A DNA stretch of 64,000 nt from Anatilimnocola aggregata (GTDB lineage Bacteria > Planctomycetota > Planctomycetia > Pirellulales > Pirellulaceae), in contig NZ_CP036274.1 of the NCBI RefSeq assembly GCF_007747655.1, positions 6,200,001 through 6,264,000 on the forward strand. The letters are read 5' to 3'. A program made the translations under genes and the position numbers. Positions 42,201 through 49,033 of this stretch are shown here, one piece after another. The notes under the pieces are model-generated. The model did not search any database. It was given only the letters and a program-made list of their open reading frames with translations, and was not told the DNA's origin. Within the stretch, counting starts at the first letter, position 1, and each line of letters starts with the position of its first letter.

Positions 42201-45200
42201 AGGACAGCGACGTTCGCCTGCAAACCGGCGGCGTGCTGACGATCAACGGCTCGATCAATCTCAATTCCGATGCCGACCTGGTGCGGGGCGATTTGGGGCT
42301 GATCAGCGACGGCAACGTTACACAGTCTGCTGGTTCGATCACCGCCAGCGGCCTCTGGCTCACGTTCCAGCCGGGGGTGCCGATCGGCACGGCCAACTTC
42401 AACCTGGAGCAGTCGCTCAACGACTTTGACACCTTCGCTTCCAACACAGAAGGGACAGTTGCCGTCGTCGATGCCGATGATTTCATTGTTGGCTCGGTCG
42501 ATGTGCTCGGCCAGATCGTCGCCGGCGTCACCGCCGCGGTGGATGTGCAACTCCAGGCTGGCACCGATATCCATGTTGACGCCGCCGTTAACATCGGAGC
42601 CGGCGACCTCACCTTGCAAGCCCAAGGCTTAGTCGATCAACTCGCCTCGATCATGGCCACGGGCCTGCGTCTACTGGGGGCTGCTAACTTCACGCTGAAC
42701 CTGGCGAACGCCGTTACCACGATCGCGGCTAACGTCACCGGCACGGTCGAGTACACCGACACCGACGCCCTAATCGTTGGCTCGGTGACGGACACCTCTG
42801 TCACGCCAAACGAGACGACCATCGGTATCACCAGCACGGCCGACGTGGCCTTGCACAGCGCTGGCTTGACGATCAACAGCGCGGTCGCCACGGGCGTAGC
42901 TGACTTCCGCATCGATTCGAGCGCGGCGGTCACCCAGACCGCGGCCATCACCGGCACCGGCCTGCAACTGACCGGAGCCGGTCCGTTCACGCTGACGAAT
43001 CCCGGCAACAACGTGGCGACGCTGGCCGCCGATACGACCGAGGTCGTCAACTACGTTGATTCCAGCGCCCTGGCGGTCGGCACGGTCATCGTCAATGGCA
43101 ATAGCGTCACCGGCATCACCACGACTGGCGACGCGGTTACCATCAACACGGTCGGCCTCCTGTCGGTCAACGCCACAATTAGTACCCTGCCGGGCGGGCC
43201 TGTCGCCCCAGTCGTGGGCGGAAACGTCGCCCTGAACGCGGCTCTGGTTCCAGGGGCTGGCCTGATCACTCTGAATCCTGGCGTTGCCGGTTCGCTGGTG
43301 ATCGCCTTCAATCAGACGCTGCCCAGCATCAACTGGAGCGTCACGGAGAACATCATCGTTGATGCCGTCCTCACCACTACCGTGGGTGGCATCTCGCTGA
43401 CGGCCGACTCTGATCTTAACGGCACTGGCGGTTTGCTAGTCACCGGACTCCTCGGCAGCCTGGACTCGAATACCGACGTGACCCTGAGCGCCGGTGATTT
43501 TGTCGCCGACGCCTTTGTACCTGTCCCGTACGCCGCGGCTTACATCGCTGGCGACTTCAGCATCGTGATCGAGAACGATGCCGGCGTTAAGACTGAAATT
43601 CTGGCCTCGGGCCTGGTCAGCATCATCGCCAACGCTTCGGTACCGACCTCCGACATCCAAATCGACGGCCAGATTCTGAACGATGGGGCTACCACCACGA
43701 TCACCAGTCGCGACGACATCGCTCTGGACGCCGCGTCGTCGATCACCAACAGCAACGTAGCCGGCGTCACCAGCCTGACCGCCGGGGCCTCGGCCCTGGT
43801 CTCCGGCGATATCAACGGCGATGGTGCGGGGAGCGGACTGATCACTTCGTTCACGGTCGATCTGAATGCCGACAATGGTATCGGCGATGTAACGGTGCCG
43901 ATCCAGACGGTCGCGACCAACATCAGCGCCGACAACACGGGCACGGGCGCTGTGTATATTGTCAATACGCTGGCGACCGCTTCCGTGGCGACTACGCTGA
44001 CCACGGATACGGGCGATGTCGCATTCCTGCAGCAAGGTGGTGGGGCGCTGACCGTGCAAACGGCGACGACCGTCACCGACGGTGATATCTTCATCGTTGT
44101 GGATAGCGCCGATCTGAATGCGGGCACGGTCGCCATTACCGCGAACGGCACCGGCAATGTCGAGCTCGATACCCTTACCAGCGGCAACATCACCCTTGGC
44201 GAGATTACCGCTCTGGGCGACGATGTCACGGCCAACGCCGCCGATGCCATCCTGGACAACACTGCGGCTGGGACCGACGTCAGCTCCGATACGGCCACGT
44301 TCGTCGCGAACAACGGCAGCATCGGCGCGGTTGGCGGCGGGAATGAGATCGACACCACGATCACCACGCTGACTTTCGCCCACAGCACGAATGGCTCAAT
44401 CGCGATCGTCGAGGCGGACGGGCTGACCGTGACGGCGGCTTTCGCCGACGGTACTGGCGTCAACAACGTCGATATTACCAGCACCACGGGCGACATTCTG
44501 GTGGGCGCCATCACGGCGGAAGATACGGTCACGCTCCTGGCAACGACCGGCTCGATCCTGGACGAAGTGCTGGCCGGCGATACGGCAGTGGATATCACCG
44601 CGACGGCTGCCAATCTGACCGCAGCCAATCAAATCGGCGCCCCCGGTGTCGGCTTTGAACTGGATACGGATATCGACAGCTTGACCGCCACGCAAACCGG
44701 CACTGGCGCAACTCCTGGCATCTGGCTAACTGATGAAGATGCTCTGATCGTCACCAGCGCCACCACCAACGACGGCGTGGTCTTCATCGACGCGGCCCGC
44801 ACTTCCGCTGGCAACCTGACCGCCACCTCGGTGACTGCGGCAGGCGCCAGCCGCAATGTGCGCCTGCGGACCTTGACCGCGACCAGCGACATTCTGCTAG
44901 GCTTGGTCACCGCTGCCTTTGACACAGTCGGCATTGATGCCCTGGGTGAGATCATCGACAACAACGGTGCCGGTAATAACGTCGCCGCCTTTAACTTGGT
45001 GATGTTCACGACCGATGGCATTGGCAATGGCGGTGTTGGCAACGACATCGACACTACGGTGACCAACCTTGCTGCCGAAGGTGGCAGCAGTACGGATGAC
45101 AACGACGTGCGAGTCACCAATACGGGCACCTTGACGCTAAATCACCCCTCGATATTCCTCCCTGCATTTCCGCCCGGAATCGGTTTGCTGCCAGCTGGCG

Positions 45201-48200
45201 TTGCGGTGCGAGGTGACGGCAGTGCCGAGATTGTCGCCCTCAGTCCACATATCGTAGCTGCCAATGTAGTCATGGGCGGCTCGGTGATCCTGACTGCCGC
45301 AGACGATGTCGCTGCGGGTGATATTCTGACGGTGAACGGCGGGATTACGGTGCAATCGCTCACGAGCACTGTCACTCTGAATGCTGGAGATGGGGTCACT
45401 TTGAATGGTGGGCCAGCCTCGCTCATCGATGGGTTTTCGGGCGTGGCGATCAATGTCGATAACATCGGTGGGCTGGGAGAGGGAGCCGGTTCGGCCAGCA
45501 CGTTGGCGGGCACGATCCAGACGACTGACGGTAATATCACGATCACCAGTGGTGCGGGTGGCGACACCTTCACCCAGACTGGCAGCCTGGTAGCTGGCAT
45601 CACGGGCGACATCACGATCAGCTTGGGAGCCGGCGCGGATCAATTCAACGCGGCGACCACGGCGACAGCGGTGCTGACGGCCTCGTTAAATACGATCACG
45701 ATCAATGGTGGGGATGGCAACGATACGATCCTGCTGGGGGATCAGAACTTCGCAGCCACAATCAGCGCTGCGAACACGATCCTCAACGGTAACGATGGAA
45801 CGAACAATCCCGATGGCAGCGACACGTTCAAAGTACGGGCCAGTGCGTTCACTCCGTTCACCATCGACGGCGACGATCCGACCGAACCGACTCTGCCCGG
45901 CGATACGCTGTTCGTCGATCTGACGGGCGTGTCGGGTCCGGTCAACGAATCGCATGGCGACCCGAACACGACCATCTCGTTTCCCAATCCACCCAATTCG
46001 CAGCTTGACATCACCTATCGGGAGATCGAGACTCGGCAGACCACCGGCTTGGGCTCGCCGCTGGTGAACCACATCTTTGACCTACTCAACTACCCGCTAG
46101 TCGCCGATGGCGTATTCGACGTCCAACTCACCAGCGATTCGAATTTGAAAGTGACGCTGAACGGGGCGAGCGTCTACAACGGCGACGACGCCACGGTGAA
46201 CAGCCTGACCTTCGCGGGGAACGCGGGAAACGACGCCGTTCGCATTCACGCTCTGGCGGGCACGGGCGAACTCCCCAGCGAAGGTGGTCTCGTCGACTTC
46301 GGTTTGGATGGCGTGAACACGCTACCGGGTGTCACACCCACCGGCATCTCCTCGATGGATGCCACGCGCAAGGCGGTCAGCGGAGCCTTCGCCGCCAACG
46401 CCCGCACGCCGGTCAGTCTCAGCAACAATCGGGCGGGCGTGTACTTCGATGGCCGCGGCGGCACGAACTCGATCGTGCTGGATGTGACCACTGCCCGCGA
46501 CGTGGCCTACCTGTCTGACAGCCAGGCCGGTTTCGGCGCGAACCAGGGAGACCTGAGCGTGCAGGCAGCGGGCGGTACGCTGCGGGGCTTCGCGGCCTCG
46601 TTCGCCAACGTCAATAGCGTGCATCTGCGCGAGCAGACGGCCGTCGGCAGCAAGCTGCTGATCGATGCCAGCAGCACGTCGGCCACGACGACAATCAGCG
46701 TGGTCGACATCCTCGATCCGGTGACGACGTCGCAGTACGACGCGCTCAATCCGGTCAACAACTCGCTGGTCGTTAACCCGAACGTCACCTTCACTGGCGC
46801 TTCGCAACTGGTCGGCAACGGTGGCGTGGCCGCGACTCGCTTCGCGAACTTCGCCGACGTGACGATCCGCAGTGGTGGCTACACCGGCGCGTCCGTGGGC
46901 GAAACGCTGGACCTCATCAGCCTCGACCCCCTGGGCCTGACCACGCTGGCTCTCGACGCCGGTAGCGCGCTGGGGACTGGTGCGGGGCCGGGTGCCGACA
47001 GCGGGGCCGCCGATACCATCCAACTGCGAAGCCTCCCCAGCGGCGTCACGGCCACGCTGACGGGCGGCCTGGGGAGCGACACCTTCCGCCTGCACGGCGA
47101 AACGACGATCGTCGTCGATAATGATCCTCCCACCGACTACACCAACGTCCCCGGCAGCGATGGCCTGGACGCCAACGACACGGTCGACAACATCGCCGGC
47201 CCGGTGGTGGTCGACGGGGAAGACGCCAACCTAGCGAACAATAACGATCAGTTGTTCATCATCGACAGTGGTGACACGACCGCTGACCCGAACGTGCTGA
47301 TTGCTGCAGCCGGCGGGATGAATGCGGACTATGCGGTGACGGGAATCAACGCCAGCGGGGTGACGTTCCGCAACATCGACAGCTTCGATTACACGGGCAC
47401 GCAAGGGGGCGACACGATCGACGGCCGGTTCACCCCGACCAATGTGCCGCACGACCTGAACACGGTGGCCCTGCGTGGTTTCGACGGCGACGATCAGTTC
47501 CTCCTCTTCACGTCGAACCAATGGGGCGGGGTCACCCCGGTGACGGAGCTACCGTTCACCCGCGTGGCCAGCGGCGTGGGGACGATCAGTCTGTACGGCA
47601 ACGATGGTGAAGATATCTTCGGCGAAACTCCGGCCCCGGTCATCGGGAACACGGGAGCCATGCACGTGGGCCTAGCCGTCCCCGCCACGACGCGGCTGAT
47701 TCGTCCGACCACGGCCGCGACTGCGGGGGGAAGCACCATCTTCATCGACGGTGGCGATCCGGTGCCGGCGCTCAATCAGGCCGGCGATACGGTGGGCGAT
47801 GTGCTGAACCTGGATGTCACGGACGTGCCGAAGAACACGGCGATGATCGTGGGAGCCGGTTCGTCGGGGAACGTCCTCAGCGCCAACACGGCTCCCTTCA
47901 GTTGGGTCAGCATCGAAGACCTCAACCTGGTCGACAACGGCAAGTTGACGGGCGTGCAGATCGGCGACGTGTTCGGCCGCGGGACCACGGGGAACGACCT
48001 GATGCAGATCTCGGCCAATGCCACGGCCGCGCTTCCGCATCAGGTGCGGGTGCGCATCGGCGGCGCGATCATGAACTACAACGTGCCGGGCAAGGCCGTG
48101 CTGTACGGCGGCAACGGAGTCGACACGATGTCGCAGACCACGGCCAAGATCCCGGCCGTGTTCTATGGCGAAGCGGGCAACGATTCGCTGGCGGGGGGCT

Positions 48201-48994
48201 CGAACAACGACTGGCTGGTGGGTGGCGACGGGAACGATCAGATCACAGGTGGCGAAGGCCAGAACGTGATCTGGGGGGATAACGCGCCGACGAATCCGGG
48301 CGACCCGACTCCGCAGGACTTCCAAGGCCCGAACGACGGTAACGACTCGATCAGTTCGGGCAACGGAGCCGACGTGATCTATGCCGGTGGTGGCCACGAC
48401 GTGGTGAACTCCGGTGGGGGCAACGACTACATCCATGCCGGGGCTGGTAACGACAGCGTCGATGCCGGGGCCGGAGACGACCGGGTGTATGGCTACAGCG
48501 GCAACGATACGCTGCAAGGCAACAGCGGCAACGACCTGCTGTCGGGCGGCGACGGTAACGATTGGCTGCTGGGTCACTCGGGGAACAACGTGCTAATCGG
48601 TGGCACGGGGAGCGACACGCTCTCGGGTGGGGACGGCAACGACCTGCTGATCACCGGTGGGCTGGGTGGTGAAGAGAACAGCACCTGGACTTCGGCTCCC
48701 AACACGATGACCTATGCGGCGAACACCTACAGCGACCCAATGGATAACGACGCAGCCCTGCTCGCACTCCTGACGGCCTGGCAGGGGAACTCCAACGCCG
48801 CTGCACCACCGCCCGAAGTGCTTGCCCTGCTCCCCATCATCGCGCCCGACGGCTCGGACGACGACGCCTGGGGCGGCAACGGCAGCGACCTCTTCAGCTG
48901 GGACGCCGCCGACATGGCCGACGAATCCCTCACCGCCCCCGGCCCCAACGACTTCAACAACCCCGCCACAGGACCTGACGTCCGACTGATCTAA
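27203..48994 (+). CDS. Giant surface protein, ~7,263 aa: beta-strand-repeat (PATR), FHA-like and RTX modules
   Basis: One uninterrupted frame of 21.8 kb. Residues 28-44 (RRRRMFLEQLEERSLLA) form a LEPR-XLL-like export motif. A WDGGAGNDLWTTAANW module follows, then about 25 autotransporter-associated beta-strand repeats (typical GxGTLxLSGxNTYxGxTTV) to about residue 4430. A second WDGG.....LWTTPENW module begins near residue 4587. FHA-like repeats ending VxYxDxDALxVGSV occupy about 4980-5320, followed by further beta-helix-like sequence, and an RTX-like Gly/Asp array at about 6967-7152. The tail (DDDAWGGNGSDLFSWDAADM to PATGPDVRLI) has no beta-barrel, so it is not a classical autotransporter. 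Likely a calcium-stabilised adhesin or sheath. ATG 27203 is chosen; a TTG at 27188 is also in frame. No strong ribosome site is seen. Confidence 0.93.
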   Translation: MTHSTHDGHARSGQNKRTNVWKKVTGPRRRRMFLEQLEERSLLAQMIWDGGAGNDLWTTAANWQNDIAPTSGDDLVFTSLGAGPSINDFPAGTRFSTISISGSGYTFTEAATNPIELIGGLVSSHTTGTNNWNIDVTLLNAVSVFNATPGTTLAIGGDINTANVLGSTGVGVGGTSALTFDGNGDINVSGNITGAGGLAKIGSGRTTLSGANTFEGIVSIRQGYLRAASPTALGTSDGFTDLGAGDANGGMALELAGVNIVGEALAIREGGVGYGNVFDTDGLGALRAVSGASTWSGNIQLTGADNLIGVVTGATLDISGQVAAGIGGAVDLFKVGGGTLRLSGASANIYTGQTHVLQGTLELGKTAGVNAIGGDLVIGTNFNGDVGDDKAVVRLLADNQIPRVDFFNAALRTVTINPSGLLDLGVFDDDIGNLIMQTGPSASADVTGTAASLLSLGGNLTLTGLLQGTSGASPAATISANVNLGPLFSGASGHVERTITVNDTQLTDVGADLIISGVISGPADIQMVKAGGGTLRLTGNNTYLGGTVINGGITEIGHDNAFGATTSPLSFVSGQLSAFGAARNVDNPFSYESANGLDILGANAIEFSGLTTFANGNKTIGVMHPAGVVEFSGGIEQWIFGNINLAKRGLGELVFSAPATYGGTTTINDNDGGTIRLVDGGTLPFTSGITVGLNGRLVLDNTAVTVDRLSDNTNLSVSGTLVLIGETNAATTETVGVINNANDRTTTIDIRNTGTGSAQLIARRFDGAGVLSMYNFVSNDGPLDPAGSNRVTMIEAPAGNFALVGGIVPTSVATTSAGAIDFVTVQSVAEGFDVIPLPATGYTTSLANAGALSNVRVSTSEALDVAKTVNAILIDPGVSVTGAHTLTTTSGAIVFNGTGSDISGLTLSPTNARIFVEDGATATINSRIVGTANIGKSGPGTLVLTGDNTYSGNTIVAQGVLNIQRSTALGSNNGTTTVNEGARIELEQTTFGPINVSIESLALRGTGPDGLGVLRNIAGDNSWAGAITMSGSVLDQSVTTGGVSQTANVIRTTNIVDIADGSLDVSGVFGSNNNDFIKLGTGALELSGIAAGLLNQISIIAEGKLLLNKVPGISPLTGTIFVGNGVGGNDSAELELAGSDQIPDSSAITVYGDGLFDLNSNSDVTAGINLVIGAASAGDINIGAGTLTPNGDLTVLTQGSGNATGATITGGTYAGVIFGSINATAATRIWQVNDGSSGNDLTVTSTIADGSGLQSMALTKRGLGALVLGGTAANTFTGTTTVEEGKLLLAKTAGLNAIGGALTIGINNSNWGYADSREVELAASNQIPDYLALVTLNSNALLDLNGFDETIGVADAQNALSITSGHVTTGAGTLGINGNIATVSGQAVGFFTMIAPPVIEGNIDLGGISRVIDIAGDRGQLPYEAIISANISGSGGLIKNNSGHLLLSGANTYSGDTYLNNATNGIAVGHNTALGTGRVYTLSGAAFSTYGGSRTLANDLFLLAGTLNIGNTLQGGGGGDLTFTGKANVVAGALTINVNGPYSVEFAGGLGETMSGASLTKDGFGTMVISDTATLSGSLVINPQGGAIILRDEGTLLNISNATIANSFTIGLNGTLQIDNSGTVALDNRIGNTSGLLLQGGTLALVGRAGAATSEILGTITLNTNFSSQVEQLVPTAAGTSAKLSSMSLVRAAGGSGAFFGRGRALGEATGNEIVFVAALPGLTNGVFPQAVINNLTTGTPALDGMQFLHSKGPGTAIRPLEAADGLSTDINTAAATNSVRITSDVALTGNRSVNAVMIVGTGVDVTGAFNLTLTGGPLAVSGATNTIAVSGATGLGLPADATIYASSDVNISSIISGGATTNKSGPGTVTSSGAGANTFAGTALNITDGVWVGTKATAFGAAAGAVNVLTGATLAIDGAFSTVTKTGTLTINGTGEGRAAFIPLRVIDPTPPAIVVGAVETVTWNGPVALGTNRSAIQIDGNDELILNGVVSGQGFNKYGEGILELAGTASNTNIIQSILWQGTVELNKSVGINALATLANIIQVGDYVGGDNADRLVSVASDQIPATSTITINGSGVWNLNDRDESFGAYAGATTAITLNQGPNGSPDINMTTGTLTLVNSATVANVANIATGTLAGGYQAPATISGGTLVIDQSATTASANTTITVADSTGLEDLVITSTIASAGGDLAAERTLNKAGNGRLVLAGNNTFDGSFAHSAGELVVRHNNAFGAPTGITILGNSTLILEDPVAGAPGLVIAEPFQSNAGGAGFGSRGQIFNAIGDNQLTGTLTLNGNSRIGVEGGTELDVNGQIVEIGGARTLDKFLTGTLEFSGTGANTYTGQTQVHEGDLILNKTGVVAITGNLVLGNNAGNDNSGLVTVAQQGAANGQIAETSVITVGTEGLLNLNGFNQTLNPAAAATSISMQFGNRFAADIATGAGVLTMGANANLVNADGAGFENFFSASPTISGFLNLANADLNVSATFDHAVIPHDLTISATINGGGATGTITKAGAGTLVLSGDNSAAYSGTTTLSAGTLLAGHNSALGTGSLNINGATSLGAVGNITLGNAITLGAAPVLRGTETDSLNLSGLITQTGATRTITRNAASGAAFELSGGVELGGFALVYDNQNFGTEDEIGNGAAAGGAITGAAAGSGLTKTGVGGLLLSDANSYIGTTTVSVGVLRISNALALGTPAAGTTVANGAQLALEGNITVAGEALTLTGLSNNTSFASNSGFGARGHVRNLSGTNTWQGNVTLQGSANLTQATAVTLGVDAGSELIIDGAITHIAGFTSTIGAFKVGAGTLEYTGAANTYTGTTTIQEGTLELNKAVGVNNFAGGLTVGDHGGGSNADQVRVLASNQIIDAAALTINSSGRLELDAAVDESITGAHIITRTYGAGGVLAAGDGASTYTLGNNVAVNNFGFTDGTATTGAANFTSAGGDVAMGATRTFTVEDSLIPDSAADLNLDAFFTGAGGLTTAGIGTTRLTADNSFTGAVLVQGTFRANAGTTSVVGGTLEITSGGDISSVLAITVQNGGTLRLLNTSVAGNLIGNTATINLAGGNLEFFGLAAGGFTEEVGVVTINPPTVANLSSRGSRILLDQNGATSDTELNLAGLVRNAGGVLAIETIDADLSDDSGANDLLLTLDAAPVFVGGILPWATVTGPAGFDLVRDFDGGAPIALGRVVAYDPITTLNGNVKLTADDNTLAGANTINALLVDGNGVDLDLNGFTLTVGTAAPSGLIATRGSTQTISDGTLNFGAREALFLTGTAGTDSLSVLADILGAAALRKESPGTLTFSGDNIGFTSTITVNQGTLVAASNNALGDNDATPGGAVTVNNLGRLVLDGGALGIDLGNKSIVLHGTGLEGDALGALQSMGAGAVTVGSGTTTITFNTTPIRIAVNGGDLTLNGTIGTGTNSLDKIGLGRLTLSGTANNTYTGTTTVLDGTLRLDKTGAAVVALAGALTIGDQSGNDTVELGGTTATTNLIADAAVITINGGTLNFLNTVLGGGTETTTGAFAINGGTVNSNDDTFGLSGSLTYNLGFGPAVINGNLNLGGAARTFAVNEGATLNDVTVNSLISNGSITKSNLAGGLLLTNGGNTFAGGVILQGGILALGHEDALGTGSLTVNTASSRLLADGLNLTGANAINNTVLFNLPSDSGLTLGGRRDFGGTNGIEFSGTVTMPAPGAGTRNFINVEDPQIDAEVSGIIDGGNNNFVFGKGGIGTLVLSGNNTFDVRDTLGSLTNLDQTEGISLNFGVLRITNSNALGGGAFSNVNVRGDQGAVLEIDGSLADVDLTNRHLIVFSPDNGVSRGFLNMTSTAGVHTGVVRSIAGDNTVTGQIDLRNIAGTVANAGTNFVDVVSDSLELIGQIVQTVNAAGTATATGARNITKTGEGALRFSGATANLYSGTTSIMDGRLELNKTAGVNAISGILQIGDNEGINDSAEVRFVVSDQLGSVTNINLGVEGLLNLNGQSEIVGTATALTVGPTFSSDITTGAGLLQLIGDVSVTPRPGIITSVASTITGSLQLTNVAGAALQRTYTVNDAPGEVELVISAVVSEFAGGPAGFIKAGAGRMVLSGDNTFSGNNNVNAGVLRVEHADALGDSGAATTTTVAAGASLEMNIVGSQTIDNEILSITGSGIINGPTTALLTTVLGTGGLRVLDGTHTFSQNVSLGANTLINVNDGDELILSGAGILAAGGNNIVKSGEGTWEIGGSAANTGTGTWFVNDGTVELNKAGAAVAIPTTLRIGDLIGVNDSAEVNYVTGAGTNQIGDVAISVQRDGLLDLNGISDTISNSIVLDIGPDFSGDVVTGAGTLSNAAATGTWMFSISNAGTESSSVASIVSGNLNLGTVLRTFDARESNAPVELDIQAVIAATAGSFTKVSRGTAALSGANLYTGATTVAADSGTLLVNGSTVAASAFTLTGSTVPGSTLGGTGTIGGAVTANNGTTINPGLNTSDLTGTLTITGALTFANGSTFFVDIDGPAAVDYDRINAGGTVVFSAAPAGALLAGNVDSAVTNTNSFLLINKTSGGAIGAPGFLNALPQPVGTTTVGGKSFSYNYADSVLGDGNDFVLNASAALRIWDGGSLIDDLWTTPENWVGDVTPFAGDNLLFPEGINEAQRINYLATGGTFTIAFGANTTAAIAFNATPAAVAVALNALASINAGGGSVTVTGEAGNYTITFSGGPLAGVNQPQVVLNTTSLTGLVGVTTVTTVANGAGAVTRLTPDNNFAANTPFGTIEINTSTVSYDLINNAVLLEALGGGILNAGTNTISLPLNLRTNPQTITAQTSGTLTFGATADIDLDYLGNPGGDLSILGTRPIIFNGTIDGSETVTINGTTANADYTFNDNVGGSDNLDDFLITTASDVIFNGNVSAADDFIQTTGTGETSFSGTGTSLMGGEIQIATVTITFEDIGTLQAISNVSLNLLGGGNATQASTHTLQGVTLDLQGTGNYTLASATNQFVNISGSVNGTIDYRDIDSLNILPAGLSTQDSDVRLQTGGVLTINGSINLNSDADLVRGDLGLISDGNVTQSAGSITASGLWLTFQPGVPIGTANFNLEQSLNDFDTFASNTEGTVAVVDADDFIVGSVDVLGQIVAGVTAAVDVQLQAGTDIHVDAAVNIGAGDLTLQAQGLVDQLASIMATGLRLLGAANFTLNLANAVTTIAANVTGTVEYTDTDALIVGSVTDTSVTPNETTIGITSTADVALHSAGLTINSAVATGVADFRIDSSAAVTQTAAITGTGLQLTGAGPFTLTNPGNNVATLAADTTEVVNYVDSSALAVGTVIVNGNSVTGITTTGDAVTINTVGLLSVNATISTLPGGPVAPVVGGNVALNAALVPGAGLITLNPGVAGSLVIAFNQTLPSINWSVTENIIVDAVLTTTVGGISLTADSDLNGTGGLLVTGLLGSLDSNTDVTLSAGDFVADAFVPVPYAAAYIAGDFSIVIENDAGVKTEILASGLVSIIANASVPTSDIQIDGQILNDGATTTITSRDDIALDAASSITNSNVAGVTSLTAGASALVSGDINGDGAGSGLITSFTVDLNADNGIGDVTVPIQTVATNISADNTGTGAVYIVNTLATASVATTLTTDTGDVAFLQQGGGALTVQTATTVTDGDIFIVVDSADLNAGTVAITANGTGNVELDTLTSGNITLGEITALGDDVTANAADAILDNTAAGTDVSSDTATFVANNGSIGAVGGGNEIDTTITTLTFAHSTNGSIAIVEADGLTVTAAFADGTGVNNVDITSTTGDILVGAITAEDTVTLLATTGSILDEVLAGDTAVDITATAANLTAANQIGAPGVGFELDTDIDSLTATQTGTGATPGIWLTDEDALIVTSATTNDGVVFIDAARTSAGNLTATSVTAAGASRNVRLRTLTATSDILLGLVTAAFDTVGIDALGEIIDNNGAGNNVAAFNLVMFTTDGIGNGGVGNDIDTTVTNLAAEGGSSTDDNDVRVTNTGTLTLNHPSIFLPAFPPGIGLLPAGVAVRGDGSAEIVALSPHIVAANVVMGGSVILTAADDVAAGDILTVNGGITVQSLTSTVTLNAGDGVTLNGGPASLIDGFSGVAINVDNIGGLGEGAGSASTLAGTIQTTDGNITITSGAGGDTFTQTGSLVAGITGDITISLGAGADQFNAATTATAVLTASLNTITINGGDGNDTILLGDQNFAATISAANTILNGNDGTNNPDGSDTFKVRASAFTPFTIDGDDPTEPTLPGDTLFVDLTGVSGPVNESHGDPNTTISFPNPPNSQLDITYREIETRQTTGLGSPLVNHIFDLLNYPLVADGVFDVQLTSDSNLKVTLNGASVYNGDDATVNSLTFAGNAGNDAVRIHALAGTGELPSEGGLVDFGLDGVNTLPGVTPTGISSMDATRKAVSGAFAANARTPVSLSNNRAGVYFDGRGGTNSIVLDVTTARDVAYLSDSQAGFGANQGDLSVQAAGGTLRGFAASFANVNSVHLREQTAVGSKLLIDASSTSATTTISVVDILDPVTTSQYDALNPVNNSLVVNPNVTFTGASQLVGNGGVAATRFANFADVTIRSGGYTGASVGETLDLISLDPLGLTTLALDAGSALGTGAGPGADSGAADTIQLRSLPSGVTATLTGGLGSDTFRLHGETTIVVDNDPPTDYTNVPGSDGLDANDTVDNIAGPVVVDGEDANLANNNDQLFIIDSGDTTADPNVLIAAAGGMNADYAVTGINASGVTFRNIDSFDYTGTQGGDTIDGRFTPTNVPHDLNTVALRGFDGDDQFLLFTSNQWGGVTPVTELPFTRVASGVGTISLYGNDGEDIFGETPAPVIGNTGAMHVGLAVPATTRLIRPTTAATAGGSTIFIDGGDPVPALNQAGDTVGDVLNLDVTDVPKNTAMIVGAGSSGNVLSANTAPFSWVSIEDLNLVDNGKLTGVQIGDVFGRGTTGNDLMQISANATAALPHQVRVRIGGAIMNYNVPGKAVLYGGNGVDTMSQTTAKIPAVFYGEAGNDSLAGGSNNDWLVGGDGNDQITGGEGQNVIWGDNAPTNPGDPTPQDFQGPNDGNDSISSGNGADVIYAGGGHDVVNSGGGNDYIHAGAGNDSVDAGAGDDRVYGYSGNDTLQGNSGNDLLSGGDGNDWLLGHSGNNVLIGGTGSDTLSGGDGNDLLITGGLGGEENSTWTSAPNTMTYAANTYSDPMDNDAALLALLTAWQGNSNAAAPPPEVLALLPIIAPDGSDDDAWGGNGSDLFSWDAADMADESLTAPGPNDFNNPATGPDVRLI
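27800..40480 (+). repeat. About 25 autotransporter-associated beta-strand (PATR) repeats
   Basis: Inside the giant gene. Units share a core 'G-x-G-T/R-L-x-L-S/T-G-x-N-T-Y-x-G-x-T-T-V-x-x-G-x-L'. Three subtypes recur. Type A ends in ALG or AFG. Type B continues LNKTAGVNAIGG, then LxIGD..G.NDSA and a 'GLLDLNG' strand (nine copies). Type C is followed by a long linker (three copies, near 29150, 31890 and 36210). Copies are diverged, so duplication is old. Confidence 0.85.
40955..41100 (+). repeat. Second 'WDGG' start module inside the giant gene
   Basis: RIWDGGSLIDDLWTTPENWV followed by GDVTPFAGDNLLFPEG closely parallels the protein's start (MIWDGGAGNDLWTTAANW, then DIAPTSGDDLVFTSLG) near 27340-27450. 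It marks the switch from PATR-type to FHA-like repeats. Confidence 0.85.
42130..43170 (+). repeat. FHA-like repeats in the giant gene
   Basis: About four copies of a unit of the form 'V-T-Q-T/S-A-x-I-x-A/G-x-G-L-x-L-x-G-A-x-x-F-T-L-x-x-x-x-N', then TLAANVTGTVEYTDTDALIVG and its variants. The unit is familiar from filamentous-haemagglutinin-like two-partner-secreted proteins. Confidence 0.75.
48101..48660 (+). repeat. RTX-type Gly/Asp nonapeptide array
   Basis: Encodes GEAGNDSLAGGSNNDWLVGG, GDGNDQITGGEGQNVIWG and, after a short break, GGGNDYIHAGAGNDSVDAGA, GDDRVYGYSGNDTLQGNSGN and GTGSDTLSGGDGNDLLITGG. The pattern GGxGxDxUx is the calcium-binding beta-roll of hemolysin-type repeats, usually found near the C-terminus of type I-secreted proteins. 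Confidence 0.9.
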
Positions 48995-49033
48995 TTCCTA
49001 GAGCAGCCAACGTCGATAATCGGTGACCTAACA

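Noticed and set aside
27203-48994. The giant gene as several merged or misassembled genes
   Set aside because: The single frame continues through every module with no stop, and linkers keep the same composition. Only a long read could overturn this.
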